A stretch of 64,000 bases of DNA from Acidipila sp. EB88 (lineage in GTDB: Bacteria; Acidobacteriota; Terriglobia; Terriglobales; Acidobacteriaceae), in the NCBI RefSeq assembly GCF_003858395.1, contig NZ_QWEV01000005.1:2542001-2606000 (forward strand), written 5' to 3'. Numbering within the stretch: the first letter of the stretch is position 1; each line of letters begins with the position of its first letter. The notes under the pieces were generated by a model that worked only from the letters and a program-made list of their open reading frames with translations, was not told where the DNA came from and ran no database searches. Made by a program: the position numbers and the translations under genes. This document shows, in pieces, positions 51,421 to 60,425 of the stretch.

Positions 51421-51986
51421 AGTGTTCCTTTCTGGTTGCGAAGCGTGGAAGGGCAGCGTCCTGCGTGCGTGTTGGCGAGCCACAACCTGCGGGACGGACC
51501 GCGGGGATCACTCTGGATCCGCGCGGGTGTTTTCCTCTGTTGCCGGCACCGCCGGCAACAGCTCTGTACCGAGGGAACCACTCAGGTGGCGCCCACATCG
51601 CGCACGACACGCAACCAGCAGCAGCGCGGCTGCCACCCCGTCGCTTACCCCTCGCGGGGATGCGATCATCTGCAAGCCGCTCTGCAACCATGCCCGCGTC
51701 CAGGAACTCACCGCGGCAAGGTGACCCATCGGTAGCGAGCAAACCCCTTGCGAGAAGTGTGCTGAAGTAGTTGCTGATGCAGTCGCGGAAGCATTCGCTG
51801 AAGCCGTCATGGCAGCACCCTGTTGAAGCCATGCTCGCCGCTTGCGACCAATCTGCTCAGCCCCTGTGAAGCGAGCAAACCGTCACTGCATCGAGTGAGT
51901 GCAATGGCCTGCCATCGAGCGCAGGCATTGCACCATTTGCGACACGTTGAGAGAGATCGAGCGAGAGCCGCGCGGCAACGCCGGCG
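51421..51986. other. Intergenic region, no gene seen
   Basis: The longest gene-free stretch (566 bases), in front of the exported hydrolase and behind the DoxX gene. Frames there are short, with no ribosome sites or family likeness. A phrase AGCGAGCAAAC occurs twice (about 51733 and 51880). It may hold the regulatory region of the hydrolase pair. Confidence 0.45.
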
Positions 51987-52412
51987 TCAATCGTGCAGCA
52001 TGATCTCGCGCCGCCCGAACAGGCGCGCATCCAGCGAGAACGCACCCGGGCCCACCGCGGCCAGCACCATGGTGATCACCGACAGCTGCAACAGTAGCGA
52101 CGCATGCAACGCGGGCGCGGCACCGCGCAGCGAACACAGCAGCAGCGCCAGTGCGGCTTCAAGGCTCAGCGTCAGCGACGCGATCGGTGTAGCCACGCCG
52201 ATCAGAACGCAGAGCACCGCCAGGAACGAAACAACGCGCAGCACCACGAGCACGGAGAGCGGCATGGCCATCCACAACAGAAACACCTGTGCGTCCTGCA
52301 CACTCTGCATCGCCACGGCCACGCGCAGCAGCAACAGTCCGGCTCCAGGCAGTCCAGCGGGAAACGCAAAAAATAATCGCTGCACCAACAGCCTCCCACC
52401 GACAAGCCACAT
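51987..52412 (-). CDS. DoxX-family membrane protein
   Basis: A 141-residue protein with four helices. The ending VGPGAFSLDARLFGRREI is characteristic of DoxX-like quinone/oxidoreductase membrane proteins. The start at 52412 has GGAGG only two bases upstream, so a start further along cannot be ruled out. It is separated from the response-regulator gene by 182 bases and need not belong to that operon. Confidence 0.75.
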   Translation of the reverse strand: MWLVGGRLLVQRLFFAFPAGLPGAGLLLLRVAVAMQSVQDAQVFLLWMAMPLSVLVVLRVVSFLAVLCVLIGVATPIASLTLSLEAALALLLCSLRGAAPALHASLLLQLSVITMVLAAVGPGAFSLDARLFGRREIMLHD

Positions 52413-52594
52413 CCCCTCCAAGCTTAGCCAGCAAGGCGGACCACGGCATCCCTCAAGTGAGTGACCGGCACCACGGCAACGTGGAGCTTGCGATGCAACG
52501 CACCCGCAACCATTCCACACACTCTAGAATCGCGCGACAAAGCCCGCGGCCAGCACGCGTGCCACCAGCCCACACAACGCAGCCCACGCAAAAT

Positions 52595-53218
52595 TCAAAG
52601 CTGCATAATGCCCCGGCGCACCGCGATCGAAACCGCCTGCGTCCGGTCACTCGCGCCCAGCTTCTCCAGGATGTTCTTCATGTGGCTCTTGATCGTCTCC
52701 TCAGACAACGCGAACTGGTGCGCAATCTCCTTGTTGCGATTGCCCTCCGCCACCTGCTTCAGGATCTCGACTTCGCGCTGACTCAGCGTTTCCAGCCCCA
52801 TGTGTTCCGCCAGGTTCGCTGCGACACCCGGATCGATGCGCCGCCGTCCCGCGTGGATCTGCCGTATGGACTCCACGATCTGCTTGCGCGGCATCGTTTT
52901 CAGCAGGTAACCCGCCGCACCCGCCTTGAGCGCGCGGTTCACCTCCGCATCCCCGGCAAACGTCGTCAGCAGGATGACCTTCACAGTTGGCCACTTCGCG
53001 CGAATCGCGATCATCGCATCGATGCCGCTGATATCCGGCAGGCGCAGGTCCATCAACACCAGGTTGGGCTGCAGGCGCTCGCACAAAGCAATCGACTCGC
53101 GCCCGGTCGCGGCCGAGCCCACCACCTGCATGTCCGGCTCATGTTCCACCACCATCACGATCCCTTCCTGCAGCAAGGGATGATCGTCAACGATAAGTAT
53201 TCTGATCGGCTGGTTCAT
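52595..53218 (-). CDS. LuxR/NarL-family response regulator, partner of the adjacent kinase
   Basis: A 207-residue regulator with acidic residues D11-D12 and phospho-acceptor D57 (LVLMDLRLP), switch residues in LLTTFAGD and GYLLKT, and a NarL-type helix-turn-helix (LSQREVEILKQVAEGNRNKEIAHQFALSEETIKSHMKNILEKLGASDRTQAV). The start overlaps the 3' end of the kinase gene by 32 bases, so the two are co-translated and form one two-component system. Its targets are unknown; the gene before the kinase is an obvious candidate. Confidence 0.94.
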   Translation of the reverse strand: MNQPIRILIVDDHPLLQEGIVMVVEHEPDMQVVGSAATGRESIALCERLQPNLVLMDLRLPDISGIDAMIAIRAKWPTVKVILLTTFAGDAEVNRALKAGAAGYLLKTMPRKQIVESIRQIHAGRRRIDPGVAANLAEHMGLETLSQREVEILKQVAEGNRNKEIAHQFALSEETIKSHMKNILEKLGASDRTQAVSIAVRRGIMQL

Positions 53219-56200
53219 CACGCACCTGTTCCTTTTCCAAAGACTTCTGCCCCTGCGCTCGCAGCGCAGGGGCGAACCGCGCCCGCACCCGTGCCCACCA
53301 TCCCCGCCGCCCACTGCGCACATACGCCATGTGCCCCGGCACAATCAGTTCAATCTCTGTGCCTTCTGCGGGACGCGTCCAGATCCTGAGCTGTGCGCCT
53401 GTCTTGGCGGCGCGCTCGCGCATGCCCGTCAGGCCCCAGTGTTTCTCTTTGCCCGACTGCACGATCGCTTCCGCAATGCCGATCCCGTCATCGCGCACGA
53501 ACAGGTGCAGGCCCGCACTCTTGTACACCAACTCCACCTCGATCAGCGAAGCCTGCGCATGGCGGTACGCGTTCAACACCGCCTCGCGGCCGATCAGGAA
53601 CACCTCGTCGCTGCACAGCGGCTCCAGTGCCTCCGGCGAGCCATTCACCACGATGCGATAGGCCGCCGTCCCTTCCAGTCCCAGCTCCTGCGGCACGGCG
53701 GCCAGGCCACTCTCCAGGTCGTGGCTGAAGCGCACCCCCGTGCGTAGCGTCATCAGCGCACTGCGGCAGTCTTCTGAGACCTGGCGCATCAGCGCCAGCA
53801 CCCGCCGGAGCATGGGCGCTGCCGGCGACTCGCGCGGCACGTACTCCGCCGCCACGTCGAGCTGCAGCGACGCGCTCAGGAATCCCTGCAGCAACGTGTC
53901 ATGCAGGTCCTGCGCAATGCGCATGCGCTCGGCCAGTCGCTCTTCAAAGCGGATGTGTAACTGGCTCGCCAGCTGCAGAGTGCGCAGCCTGTGCGCCCAC
54001 CACATCGCAAGCACCACCAGCCCCGCCGCGCATAGCCGGAACCACCATGTCTGCCACAGCGCTGGCTCGATCACAAAAGGTAGCGAAGTATCTGCGGAGT
54101 TCCACACCCCTTCGCCGTTCGACGCGATCAAGTGGAAGCGGTACGTGCCCGGATCGAGATGGGTGTAGTCCGCCTCGCGCGCGTCCGTGGCCTCGCTCCA
54201 CCCCTTGTCAAACGCGTCCAACCGATAGCGGTAGCGCACCCGCTCCGGCATCGCCAGGCTTACCCCTGCGAACTGCAACAGCAGCCGCTGCTGCGAGGCA
54301 GGCACCCGCGCGTCCCCTATCGGCACCGTGCGCCCGTCCGCCAGCAGCGCCTTGATCTGCACCACCGCCGCCGCTGCAGGCCGCGCAAAATCCACCGGGC
54401 TGGCCGCGGCAAGCCCGCTGCGCGTAGAGATCCAGACCCGTCCATCCCTGTCCTCCAGCATCGAACGGGAGCGCCGCACGCCCTCGGTCGAAAGCAGCCC
54501 ATCCGCGCGGCTGTACCGGCGCACCTCTGCCGCGTCCAGCGTGCCCGCCGTCAGCTTCGCAGCGTCGACCCGCAGCACCTGGTCCGGCATCGCGAACCAC
54601 ACCGAGCCCGCGCTGTCCTCTGCCATGCCCAGCACCGGCTGCTGCAGCGGCGCAGGCACATGCGGCAGCCGGTGCAGCACGCCCGCCGCAAACAAAACCG
54701 GCCCATCCGCGGTGCCGATCCACATGCCGCGCCCCGCGTTCCCAGGCCCCGACCGCTCCCGCAGCAGCGCTGTCACCTCGTTCGAGGGCAGCCCATCCTC
54801 CACCCGCAACGTCCGCCACGTGCCCCCGCGCAGCACGCTCACCCCGTTCGGCGTAGCGACCCACACAGCGCCCCCATCGTCCTCGGCAATCGCGGTGACG
54901 GTGTTCGCCGCCAGCCCGTCGGCGGTGGTGTACGTGCGAAACTCCCCATCCTTCCAGCGGCTCAGGCCCGCACTCAGCGTCCCGGCCCACACGGTCCCAT
55001 CCTGGCTCGCGTGCACCGCATACACACTGTTCTGCGCCAGTCCGTCTGCCCGGGTATACGTCCTGCTCGTGAGCGCGTCGCCGACGCGCTTCAGGCGCGT
55101 CAGCCCGCTCTGCTGCCCGCCCACCCACACCGCGTCGCCCACGCCGGCGATTGAGTACACCGTGTCGCCCTGGAGCGCAGCCACCCGGGCGCGCTCCACC
55201 CTGCCATGCTCCATCCAGCGCAGGCCGCCGCTCGCCGGCGCAAACCACACGCGTCCATCCGGCGCCGCAAAGATCGGCCCACCATCGCCGCGCGGCATCC
55301 CCGCCGTGCCTGCATACGACACAAACACCCCGTCCCGCCAGCGTTGCAGCCCTGCGGCACTGCCGATCCACAGGTCCCCCTCACGGTCTTCCAGCATCGC
55401 GGTGCACACCACCGCGGTGCGTTCGGCCTCCGGCGGCGGTGCAGCCTCACCGCCTGCCGCGGCCGCAAACCGAAACAGTCCCCGTGTCGTGCCCGCCCAC
55501 ACATTGCCGTCGCGGTCAGCAGCCAGCGTAAACACCTGGCCGCTGCGCAGCGCGAGCGGCACCCCGGCATTGCCGATCCGTGCGCCGTCCCAAGCAAAAA
55601 GCCCGTCGTCCGTGCCAACCCAAAGCCGGTTTCCCGGCGCAGCCATCAGCACGTTGATCTTCTTCGGCCCAGAGCCCCCGCTGCGCTGCACGGCGCGGCC
55701 TTGCTCCATCGAGAACAATCCGTTATCGCTGGTACCTACCCATAGCCTGCCGTCCGTGGTCTTTGCCGTGGCCAGGATCAGCGTTCCGGGCACCGCGATC
55801 GACCCCGCTTTCTCGACGCGTCCCCTGCGGTACGCGAACACCTCCTGCCCCACCGTGGCCAGCAGCACGCCGCCGTCCGGGCTTGCCGACATCGCCGTGA
55901 CATACCCGTCCGGCAGCATCGCCCTCGAAGCGAAGTTCTCAAACCGGCCGTTCGAGTAGCGCAGGATGTTGGCGCCCTGCATCCACACCCACAGCCCACC
56001 CTCGGCATCAGTCGCCAGGCCCAGCACATGCGTGATCGGCACGCCCCGGCTTGACTCCTGCACCGTGTGAAAGCCCAGGCCGTCGAAGCGCACCAGCCCG
56101 CGCGCGCCTCCGATCCACAGGCAGCCATCCGGCGTCTGCGCAAAGGCGGTCACCTGTCCGGCAGGGAACCCGTCCTCCTCGGTCCAGGTGCTGCGCAGGT

Positions 56201-56300
56201 ACTGCACCGTCGCCCGGTGCGGGTCCAGTGCCGACGCGGCACGGCCCCACCACCCAAGCAGCACCACGCCGAGTACCAGCCATGAGCGCAGGGTCAGCAT
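53187..56300 (-). CDS. Reg_prop sensor histidine kinase (beta-propeller periplasmic sensor)
   Basis: A 1037-residue membrane kinase. Residues 1-24 form a signal segment. About 30-650 hold around a dozen Reg_prop repeats (for example GCLWIGGARGLVRFDGLGF, RLWVGTSDNGLF, NVWAGTTRGLFRF, DLWIGSAAGLQRW, AVWVATPNGVSVL) that make two propellers in the periplasm. A Y_Y_Y domain follows near 690-760 (RYRLDAFDKGWSEA...YTHLDPGTYRFHLIASNGEG), then one helix (WWFRLCAAGLVVLAMWWAHRL), the dimerisation domain with the phospho-His in QDLHDTLLQGFLSASLQL and a HATPase domain (VRDDGIGIAEA, HWGLTGMRERA). Such sensors often detect polysaccharides. It lacks the C-terminal receiver of classical hybrid forms. Confidence 0.95.
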   Translation of the reverse strand: MLTLRSWLVLGVVLLGWWGRAASALDPHRATVQYLRSTWTEEDGFPAGQVTAFAQTPDGCLWIGGARGLVRFDGLGFHTVQESSRGVPITHVLGLATDAEGGLWVWMQGANILRYSNGRFENFASRAMLPDGYVTAMSASPDGGVLLATVGQEVFAYRRGRVEKAGSIAVPGTLILATAKTTDGRLWVGTSDNGLFSMEQGRAVQRSGGSGPKKINVLMAAPGNRLWVGTDDGLFAWDGARIGNAGVPLALRSGQVFTLAADRDGNVWAGTTRGLFRFAAAAGGEAAPPPEAERTAVVCTAMLEDREGDLWIGSAAGLQRWRDGVFVSYAGTAGMPRGDGGPIFAAPDGRVWFAPASGGLRWMEHGRVERARVAALQGDTVYSIAGVGDAVWVGGQQSGLTRLKRVGDALTSRTYTRADGLAQNSVYAVHASQDGTVWAGTLSAGLSRWKDGEFRTYTTADGLAANTVTAIAEDDGGAVWVATPNGVSVLRGGTWRTLRVEDGLPSNEVTALLRERSGPGNAGRGMWIGTADGPVLFAAGVLHRLPHVPAPLQQPVLGMAEDSAGSVWFAMPDQVLRVDAAKLTAGTLDAAEVRRYSRADGLLSTEGVRRSRSMLEDRDGRVWISTRSGLAAASPVDFARPAAAAVVQIKALLADGRTVPIGDARVPASQQRLLLQFAGVSLAMPERVRYRYRLDAFDKGWSEATDAREADYTHLDPGTYRFHLIASNGEGVWNSADTSLPFVIEPALWQTWWFRLCAAGLVVLAMWWAHRLRTLQLASQLHIRFEERLAERMRIAQDLHDTLLQGFLSASLQLDVAAEYVPRESPAAPMLRRVLALMRQVSEDCRSALMTLRTGVRFSHDLESGLAAVPQELGLEGTAAYRIVVNGSPEALEPLCSDEVFLIGREAVLNAYRHAQASLIEVELVYKSAGLHLFVRDDGIGIAEAIVQSGKEKHWGLTGMRERAAKTGAQLRIWTRPAEGTEIELIVPGHMAYVRSGRRGWWARVRARFAPALRAQGQKSLEKEQVRDEPADQNTYR

Positions 56301-56303
56301 GGC

Positions 56304-57377
56304 TCAGGGCAGAAACTGGAACCGCTGCACCACCACCTCGGTGGCCTGCTGCTGCGGGGCCGGGGTGTAGTCAAAGGTGCAAAGGTTGATGTGTACCGAC
56401 TCGGTCCTCGGCGTCGGCACATCCGACGTAAACGCGTGCTCGGCAATGGTCGTCCTCCTGCCGGCCGGGCCCGATCCGCGCACCGTGGTGAAGGTGGTTT
56501 TCGACGGGTCCCAACGCAGCATGAATGTCAGCGCGCCCGCGGGCGCCACGTACCGGTAAGTGTTTGCAGGCCGATAGAACGGCTGCACAATGTACTGCGC
56601 GTTGCTCCCCCTGGGGCTCCCCCACTGGCTCACCACCGCGGCCATCTCGCGCCGGTCCTGGTCCGTTCCCATCGCGTCCCATGTAAAGAAACTCAACACC
56701 GCCGCCGGGTCCATCCTCGCCACGTCCCCTACTGAGAACACGTAGGTGCCATACCCAAGGCTCCGCCCCAGCGCCACCTCGGCACACGCCCAGCCGCTGG
56801 GCGTGCGCGTGATGTGCAGGTGCAGCGCGCCGCGCGCATCCACGCTCGCATTCGCCAGGTCGTAGTTATGGGGTGAGCCGTTGCGGTCGCTCCCGATCTC
56901 TCGTATGTCCCAGTCATAGTTGCTGAAGCGGAGATGCTGCACCGGCGCCGGCCCGCCGCTTGGCGCCACGGTCGCCACCGCCGCATATTCCTGGTTCTCC
57001 GCCGGCAGCGTTTCCATCTGGTGCGCGGGCACAAAGCCTGGATTTACCAGCAGCGCCGCATAGCGTGTGCCCAGATGGGTCGCGTTGCTCCAGCTTCCAT
57101 CCGCGGCAATCTCGGTCAGCGGCCGGATCGTCAGCGGCTGGATCCACCACGTCGTCCCGCTCAGCGCATACAGCACCACGTGCTGCCCTGCACGCGCGCC
57201 GCGCACGTGGCCGCGCAGCACACCCGTGGCTCCCGCGCCGCTTGGCCCCGGCAACGGCACCTGGTCAAACACCAGCACCGGTTCGCTGCGGGCGCGCCCC
57301 GCATGGCAGCCCCACGTGCAGAAACAGGCACAGGCCAGAAGGCCCCAGCACGCGAGGTTCCCGGCAATCCTGGCCAT
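56304..57377 (-). CDS. Exported beta-sandwich (GH16-like) surface protein
   Basis: A 357-residue protein with an N-terminal export signal rich in cysteines (LACWGLLACACFCTWGC), possibly lipid-anchored. The middle region (FSNYDWDIREIGSDRNGSPHNYDLANASVDARGALHLHITRTPSGWACAEVALGRSLGYGTYVFSV) has the strand pattern of GH16/laminarinase-like jelly rolls, but the EXDXXE catalytic motif is not visible. It ends three bases before the kinase gene, so the two are one operon. It might bind the ligand the kinase senses; activity is not predictable. Confidence 0.75.
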   Translation of the reverse strand: MARIAGNLACWGLLACACFCTWGCHAGRARSEPVLVFDQVPLPGPSGAGATGVLRGHVRGARAGQHVVLYALSGTTWWIQPLTIRPLTEIAADGSWSNATHLGTRYAALLVNPGFVPAHQMETLPAENQEYAAVATVAPSGGPAPVQHLRFSNYDWDIREIGSDRNGSPHNYDLANASVDARGALHLHITRTPSGWACAEVALGRSLGYGTYVFSVGDVARMDPAAVLSFFTWDAMGTDQDRREMAAVVSQWGSPRGSNAQYIVQPFYRPANTYRYVAPAGALTFMLRWDPSKTTFTTVRGSGPAGRRTTIAEHAFTSDVPTPRTESVHINLCTFDYTPAPQQQATEVVVQRFQFLP

Positions 57378-57841
57378 CGCGCTAGCCCTTTCTCCACACA
57401 GCAACCCCGGCGTCCAGCCCACACGCATGCCCCTTTTGGCCCATCTCCTTTGCGGCCAGACACCAGTGCAGCCGCTCCATCGCAGGCAAGTGCAACCGCG
57501 CCAGTGCCCCACAGCACCTGCCCCAGGAATCGCCCACAGTCTACTCCAGCCGCTCCACCGCCCCGCCCAGACTACGTGCTTCCCGCTCACACCCGCTCAC
57601 TCTTTCGAGGGAGCCTCCATCCCCTGCCTCTGAGGAGCCCCGCACTCCCCGGTTCAGGCTGGCCCGCGCACGCCGCGCGGCGTCCCATGGGGGCAGCGTT
57701 GCTGCCTGCAAAGCTGCAACTTCGCGCAGCCGCAAACACACGCGGGGGCCACGCACCGGCGACTGGCATGCACAACCACACCCTGCCGGCGAGTCCATCT
57801 GCGCCGCGCAGCCTAACCGCACCGTTCAAGGAGCAGCTTCC
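57378..57841. other. Divergent intergenic region, no gene seen
   Basis: 464 bases upstream of the three-gene sensory operon (left) and an FabG-like gene (right). It should carry both promoters. A small hairpin GGCAGC-GTT-GCTGCC lies at 57692-57706. No reading frame is supported. Confidence 0.5.
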
Positions 57842-58582
57842 ATGCCCACCCTCACAAACAAAGTGGCACTCATCACCGGTGGTTCCCGCGGCATCGGCGC
57901 CGCCATCGCACAGCGACTCGCAGCTAACGGTGCAGACGTCGCCATCACCTATGCCCGGGACGCGCAGGCCGCCGCCGCCGTGGTCACGGCAATCGAGTCC
58001 ACCGGGCAGCGCGCCCTGGCCGTCCAGGCCGACGCAGCCGACACCGAAGCGGTCGCTGCCGCGGTGAACAAAACTGCCGCAACCTTCGGACACATCGACG
58101 TGCTGGTCAACAATGCGGGCACAGCCTTTCCCAGGCTGTTTGAAGAAGCAACGCTCGAGGAGATGGATCGCGTGATCGACATCAACTTTCACGGCGTCCT
58201 GGTCGCCGCGCAGGCCGCGCTCAAACACATGCCCGACAACGGCCGCATCATCTCCATTGGCTCCTGCCTCGGCGAGCGCGACATGACCCCCGGCATGACC
58301 GCATACGCAGCCACCAAGGGCGCGTTCAGGATGTTCACGCAGGGCCTCGCCCGCGAGGTCGGCTCCCGCGGCATCACCGTCAACAATGTCCAGCCCGGCC
58401 CCATCGACACAGACCTCAACCCCGCAGCCGCGGAGTGGGCCGCGCCGCAACTCGCCAACACCGCGCTGCACCGCTACGGCCACGTGGAAGAGGTCGCTTC
58501 GCTCGTCGCCTTCGTGGCCAGCCCCGAAGCCTCCTACATCACCGGCGCCAACCTCACGGTCGACGGAGGCACCAACGCCTGA
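57842..58582 (+). CDS. FabG-like short-chain dehydrogenase
   Basis: A 246-residue classical SDR: TGGSRGIG at 13-20, NNAGTAFP at about 90, Ser in SIGSCLGE, YAATKGAF and the C-terminal GANLTVDGGTNA. It should reduce a 3-oxoacyl or carbonyl substrate with NADPH; the exact substrate is unknown. AAGGAG lies eight bases before the ATG. It faces away from the sensory operon and need not be regulated by it. Confidence 0.9.
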   Translation: MPTLTNKVALITGGSRGIGAAIAQRLAANGADVAITYARDAQAAAAVVTAIESTGQRALAVQADAADTEAVAAAVNKTAATFGHIDVLVNNAGTAFPRLFEEATLEEMDRVIDINFHGVLVAAQAALKHMPDNGRIISIGSCLGERDMTPGMTAYAATKGAFRMFTQGLAREVGSRGITVNNVQPGPIDTDLNPAAAEWAAPQLANTALHRYGHVEEVASLVAFVASPEASYITGANLTVDGGTNA

Positions 58583-58670
58583 GCCCCCCGGCAAGCCAGG
58601 GCTTCCCCCATAAGCCCACCACACCTGCAACGTAAAGCAGGCGCGCCGGTCCAGGCGCGAGCAGCACAAA

Positions 58671-58702
58671 ACCGCCTGCGCGGCTCGCGGCCACTTCGTG
58701 GC
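58671..58702 (-). repeat. Double-hairpin dispersed element, copy 7 (inverted)
   Basis: Stem 1 GCCAC-TTC-GTGGC on the plus strand; second hairpin intact. The 61-bp array begins 119 bases downstream. Confidence 0.88.
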
Positions 58703-58820
58703 GGGTGGGCTTGAAAGATCTCAGGGCCTGAACGGGAGGGGAGTGGCTGCCACACCAGGGAGGAGAGTCAAAAGGGAGGCAGGGAAGTGAGTGATCCGCG
58801 CCCGACCTTCTCCGCGGCTT

Positions 58821-59195
58821 GCCTTGAGCGCCACAACGCTGAGCGGAGTGACTTGCTCACGATCGTCCTTCTCGAAAGGCCGCCTTGAACTCAGCCACGC
58901 TGAACACGGGCAATGAGTCGTAATACACGGTCCCGGAACCCGCCTCAAGCACGCCCACGCTAAGCAGCGCTGACTCACTCAAATCAGGCCTCTCAAGAAC
59001 CCGCCGCAAGCGTAGCAACGCTGAACAAAGCTGAGTGAGGCGCGATCGTCCAGCTCCAGACCCGCCTCAAGTGCAGCACTCTTGACCTGAGGCGAGTTAC
59101 CCGCCTAGTCCTTTTCGAAGACCAGCTTCAAGCACACCCATGCTCAGCGCTGACTTACTCGCAGTCGTTCTCGACAACGGCCTCAAGCCCAGCAG
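58821..59195. repeat. Degenerate tandem array, unit about 61 bp
   Basis: Six full units and a partial seventh. Unit heads (GCCTTGAG, GCCTTGAA, GCCTCAAG, GCCGCAAG, GCCTCAAG, GCTTCAAG, GCCTCAAG) begin at 58821, 58882, 58942, 59003, 59064, 59125 and 59180. Most units carry ACGCTGA near base 15-20, GAGT/TGACT near base 30 and a TCGTC-TTCTCGAA tail. The 60-61 spacing is not a multiple of three in general, and no frame stays open, so it is not a coding repeat. Copies differ at many positions, so it is old or fast-evolving. Confidence 0.7.
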
Positions 59196-60122
59196 CTAAG
59201 CAGTCTGCGCCTCGGCCGCCACGTTGCCCGCTTCCACCAGCGCTTCCAGCGCCTGTTCCAGCGCCTGCGCCGCGCCGTCCTCATCATTGGTCGCGCACAC
59301 CTGCCACCCGCCGCGCTCCGCCTCGGCATGCAGCAGTTCCGCCGCGTTGCCCATCAACACGGGCTGCCCGGCCCAGCGCAGCATCTCCAGGTCGTTCCAG
59401 TTGTCGCCCACCGCCATCACGTTCTCCCGCGCAATCCCGCGCTGCTCGGCCAGCCGCGCCAGCGCCACGCCCTTGTTGCAGCCCAGTGGCAAAATATCCA
59501 GGATGCTCAGGTCCTTGTCCACATACTCGGTCCGGTGCATCTCGACCCTTGCTGCAAACGGCGTCGTGAGCAGGTGCGTCTCCGCCGCATGCATCTGCGC
59601 CACTGTTCCGCAGATCATCCCCTGCATCGGCGCATCGCCCCGGTCGAACACCCGCTCCAGCGGATCCACCTGCTCGATAAACGGCAGGTTCGCATCCACC
59701 CACAGAGCTATCCGGTCATGCAGCCGCTCCAGCGACTCCAGCACCAGCTCGCCGCGCCCCACCTTGTCGAAGGTAAACACCATCGTCCCGCCAAACGGCC
59801 GCAGTTCCGCACACAAAGCACGCGAGGTTGCGAGATCAAGAAAGAACCGGTGCATCTCCGCCCCGCCAAACTCGCGCGTCGACGCCCCGTTTGACGAGAT
59901 CAGCACCGTCTCCGGCGCAAGCCCCGCCGGCTCAAGCAGCGGCAGTGCATACGCCGCACGACGCCCCGTCGCCACCACCACCTCGACCCCCGCCGCCACC
60001 GCCGCACGCAGCGCCGCAATCGTGCGCGCGCTCATCTGCTCCCCACGCGTAGGCAGCAGGGTTCCATCAATATCGAACGCAACAAGGGCAACCGGGGGCA
60101 GGTGGGCAGGGCGCGGAGTCAT
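59196..60122 (-). CDS. HAD-superfamily phosphatase, Cof type
   Basis: A 308-residue phosphatase of the Cof/YidA group (type IIB cap). Motif I DIDGTLL with Asp17 and Asp19, motif II ATGR region (VVVATGRRAAY), and motif IV VGDNWNDLEML. The cap (roughly 90-210) has the usual alpha/beta architecture. Such enzymes release phosphate from sugar phosphates or nucleotides such as FMN; the substrate here is open. Its stop codon abuts the repeat array. Confidence 0.9.
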   Translation of the reverse strand: MTPRPAHLPPVALVAFDIDGTLLPTRGEQMSARTIAALRAAVAAGVEVVVATGRRAAYALPLLEPAGLAPETVLISSNGASTREFGGAEMHRFFLDLATSRALCAELRPFGGTMVFTFDKVGRGELVLESLERLHDRIALWVDANLPFIEQVDPLERVFDRGDAPMQGMICGTVAQMHAAETHLLTTPFAARVEMHRTEYVDKDLSILDILPLGCNKGVALARLAEQRGIARENVMAVGDNWNDLEMLRWAGQPVLMGNAAELLHAEAERGGWQVCATNDEDGAAQALEQALEALVEAGNVAAEAQTA

Positions 60123-60240
60123 GGGCCAAGTCTACCGGGCCACACTCCCTGCCCGGGTAACAGCGCCAACAAAGCCTTGCATCCGGTAACGCCCCGTCCC
60201 GCAACCGGCACCGCTTCCCATTCCGGGCCTGGACGGCAAA

Positions 60241-60272
60241 ACCGCCTGCGCGGCTCGCGGCCACTTCGTGGC
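60241..60272 (-). repeat. Double-hairpin dispersed element, copy 8 (inverted)
   Basis: Stem 1 GCCAC-TTC-GTGGC on the plus strand. Forms the left half of a composite with copy 9; the inner 85 bases hold a CCCGGG hairpin and CTTGAGGCC module resembling that at 33.57-33.63 kb. Confidence 0.88.
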
Positions 60273-60357
60273 GAGTACTCGTTAAGAACAAAGGTCTCAG
60301 GTGCCCGGGTGAAGCTATCCGGGGCGCCTTGAGGCCTCCTGCTTTTCAGGTGCACAT

Positions 60358-60389
60358 GTCCCGAAGGGACCGCAAGCCGCGCAGGCGGT
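60358..60389 (+). repeat. Double-hairpin dispersed element, copy 9
   Basis: Stem 1 GTCCC-GAA-GGGAC, a compensated variant shared with copy 3. The upstream flank TGCTTTTCAGGT is also found at copy 5. Confidence 0.87.
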
Positions 60390-60425
60390 TTTGCCTTCAT
60401 CCGCCGCCGCTATACCCTTGAACGC

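Larger units (their letters stand above)
58583..59195. other. Intergenic region dominated by repeats
   Basis: No gene supported in 613 bases between converging genes. It holds double-hairpin copy 7 (58671-58702) and a tandem array of about 61 bases per unit (58821-59195). Confidence 0.75.
60123..60425. other. Intergenic region with an inverted repeat pair
   Basis: 303 bases that separate the divergent HAD and thrC genes. It holds the inverted pair of double-hairpin copies at 60241 and 60358 with an inner hairpin between them; no gene is seen. Confidence 0.7.

Noticed and set aside
51508..51810. 100-residue frame on the minus strand in the gene-free gap
   Set aside because: No ribosome site, no family likeness and Ala/Ser/Thr-rich composition.
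58821..59195. CRISPR array
   Set aside because: Every part of the unit varies; there is no constant repeat separated by unique spacers, and no cas gene nearby.
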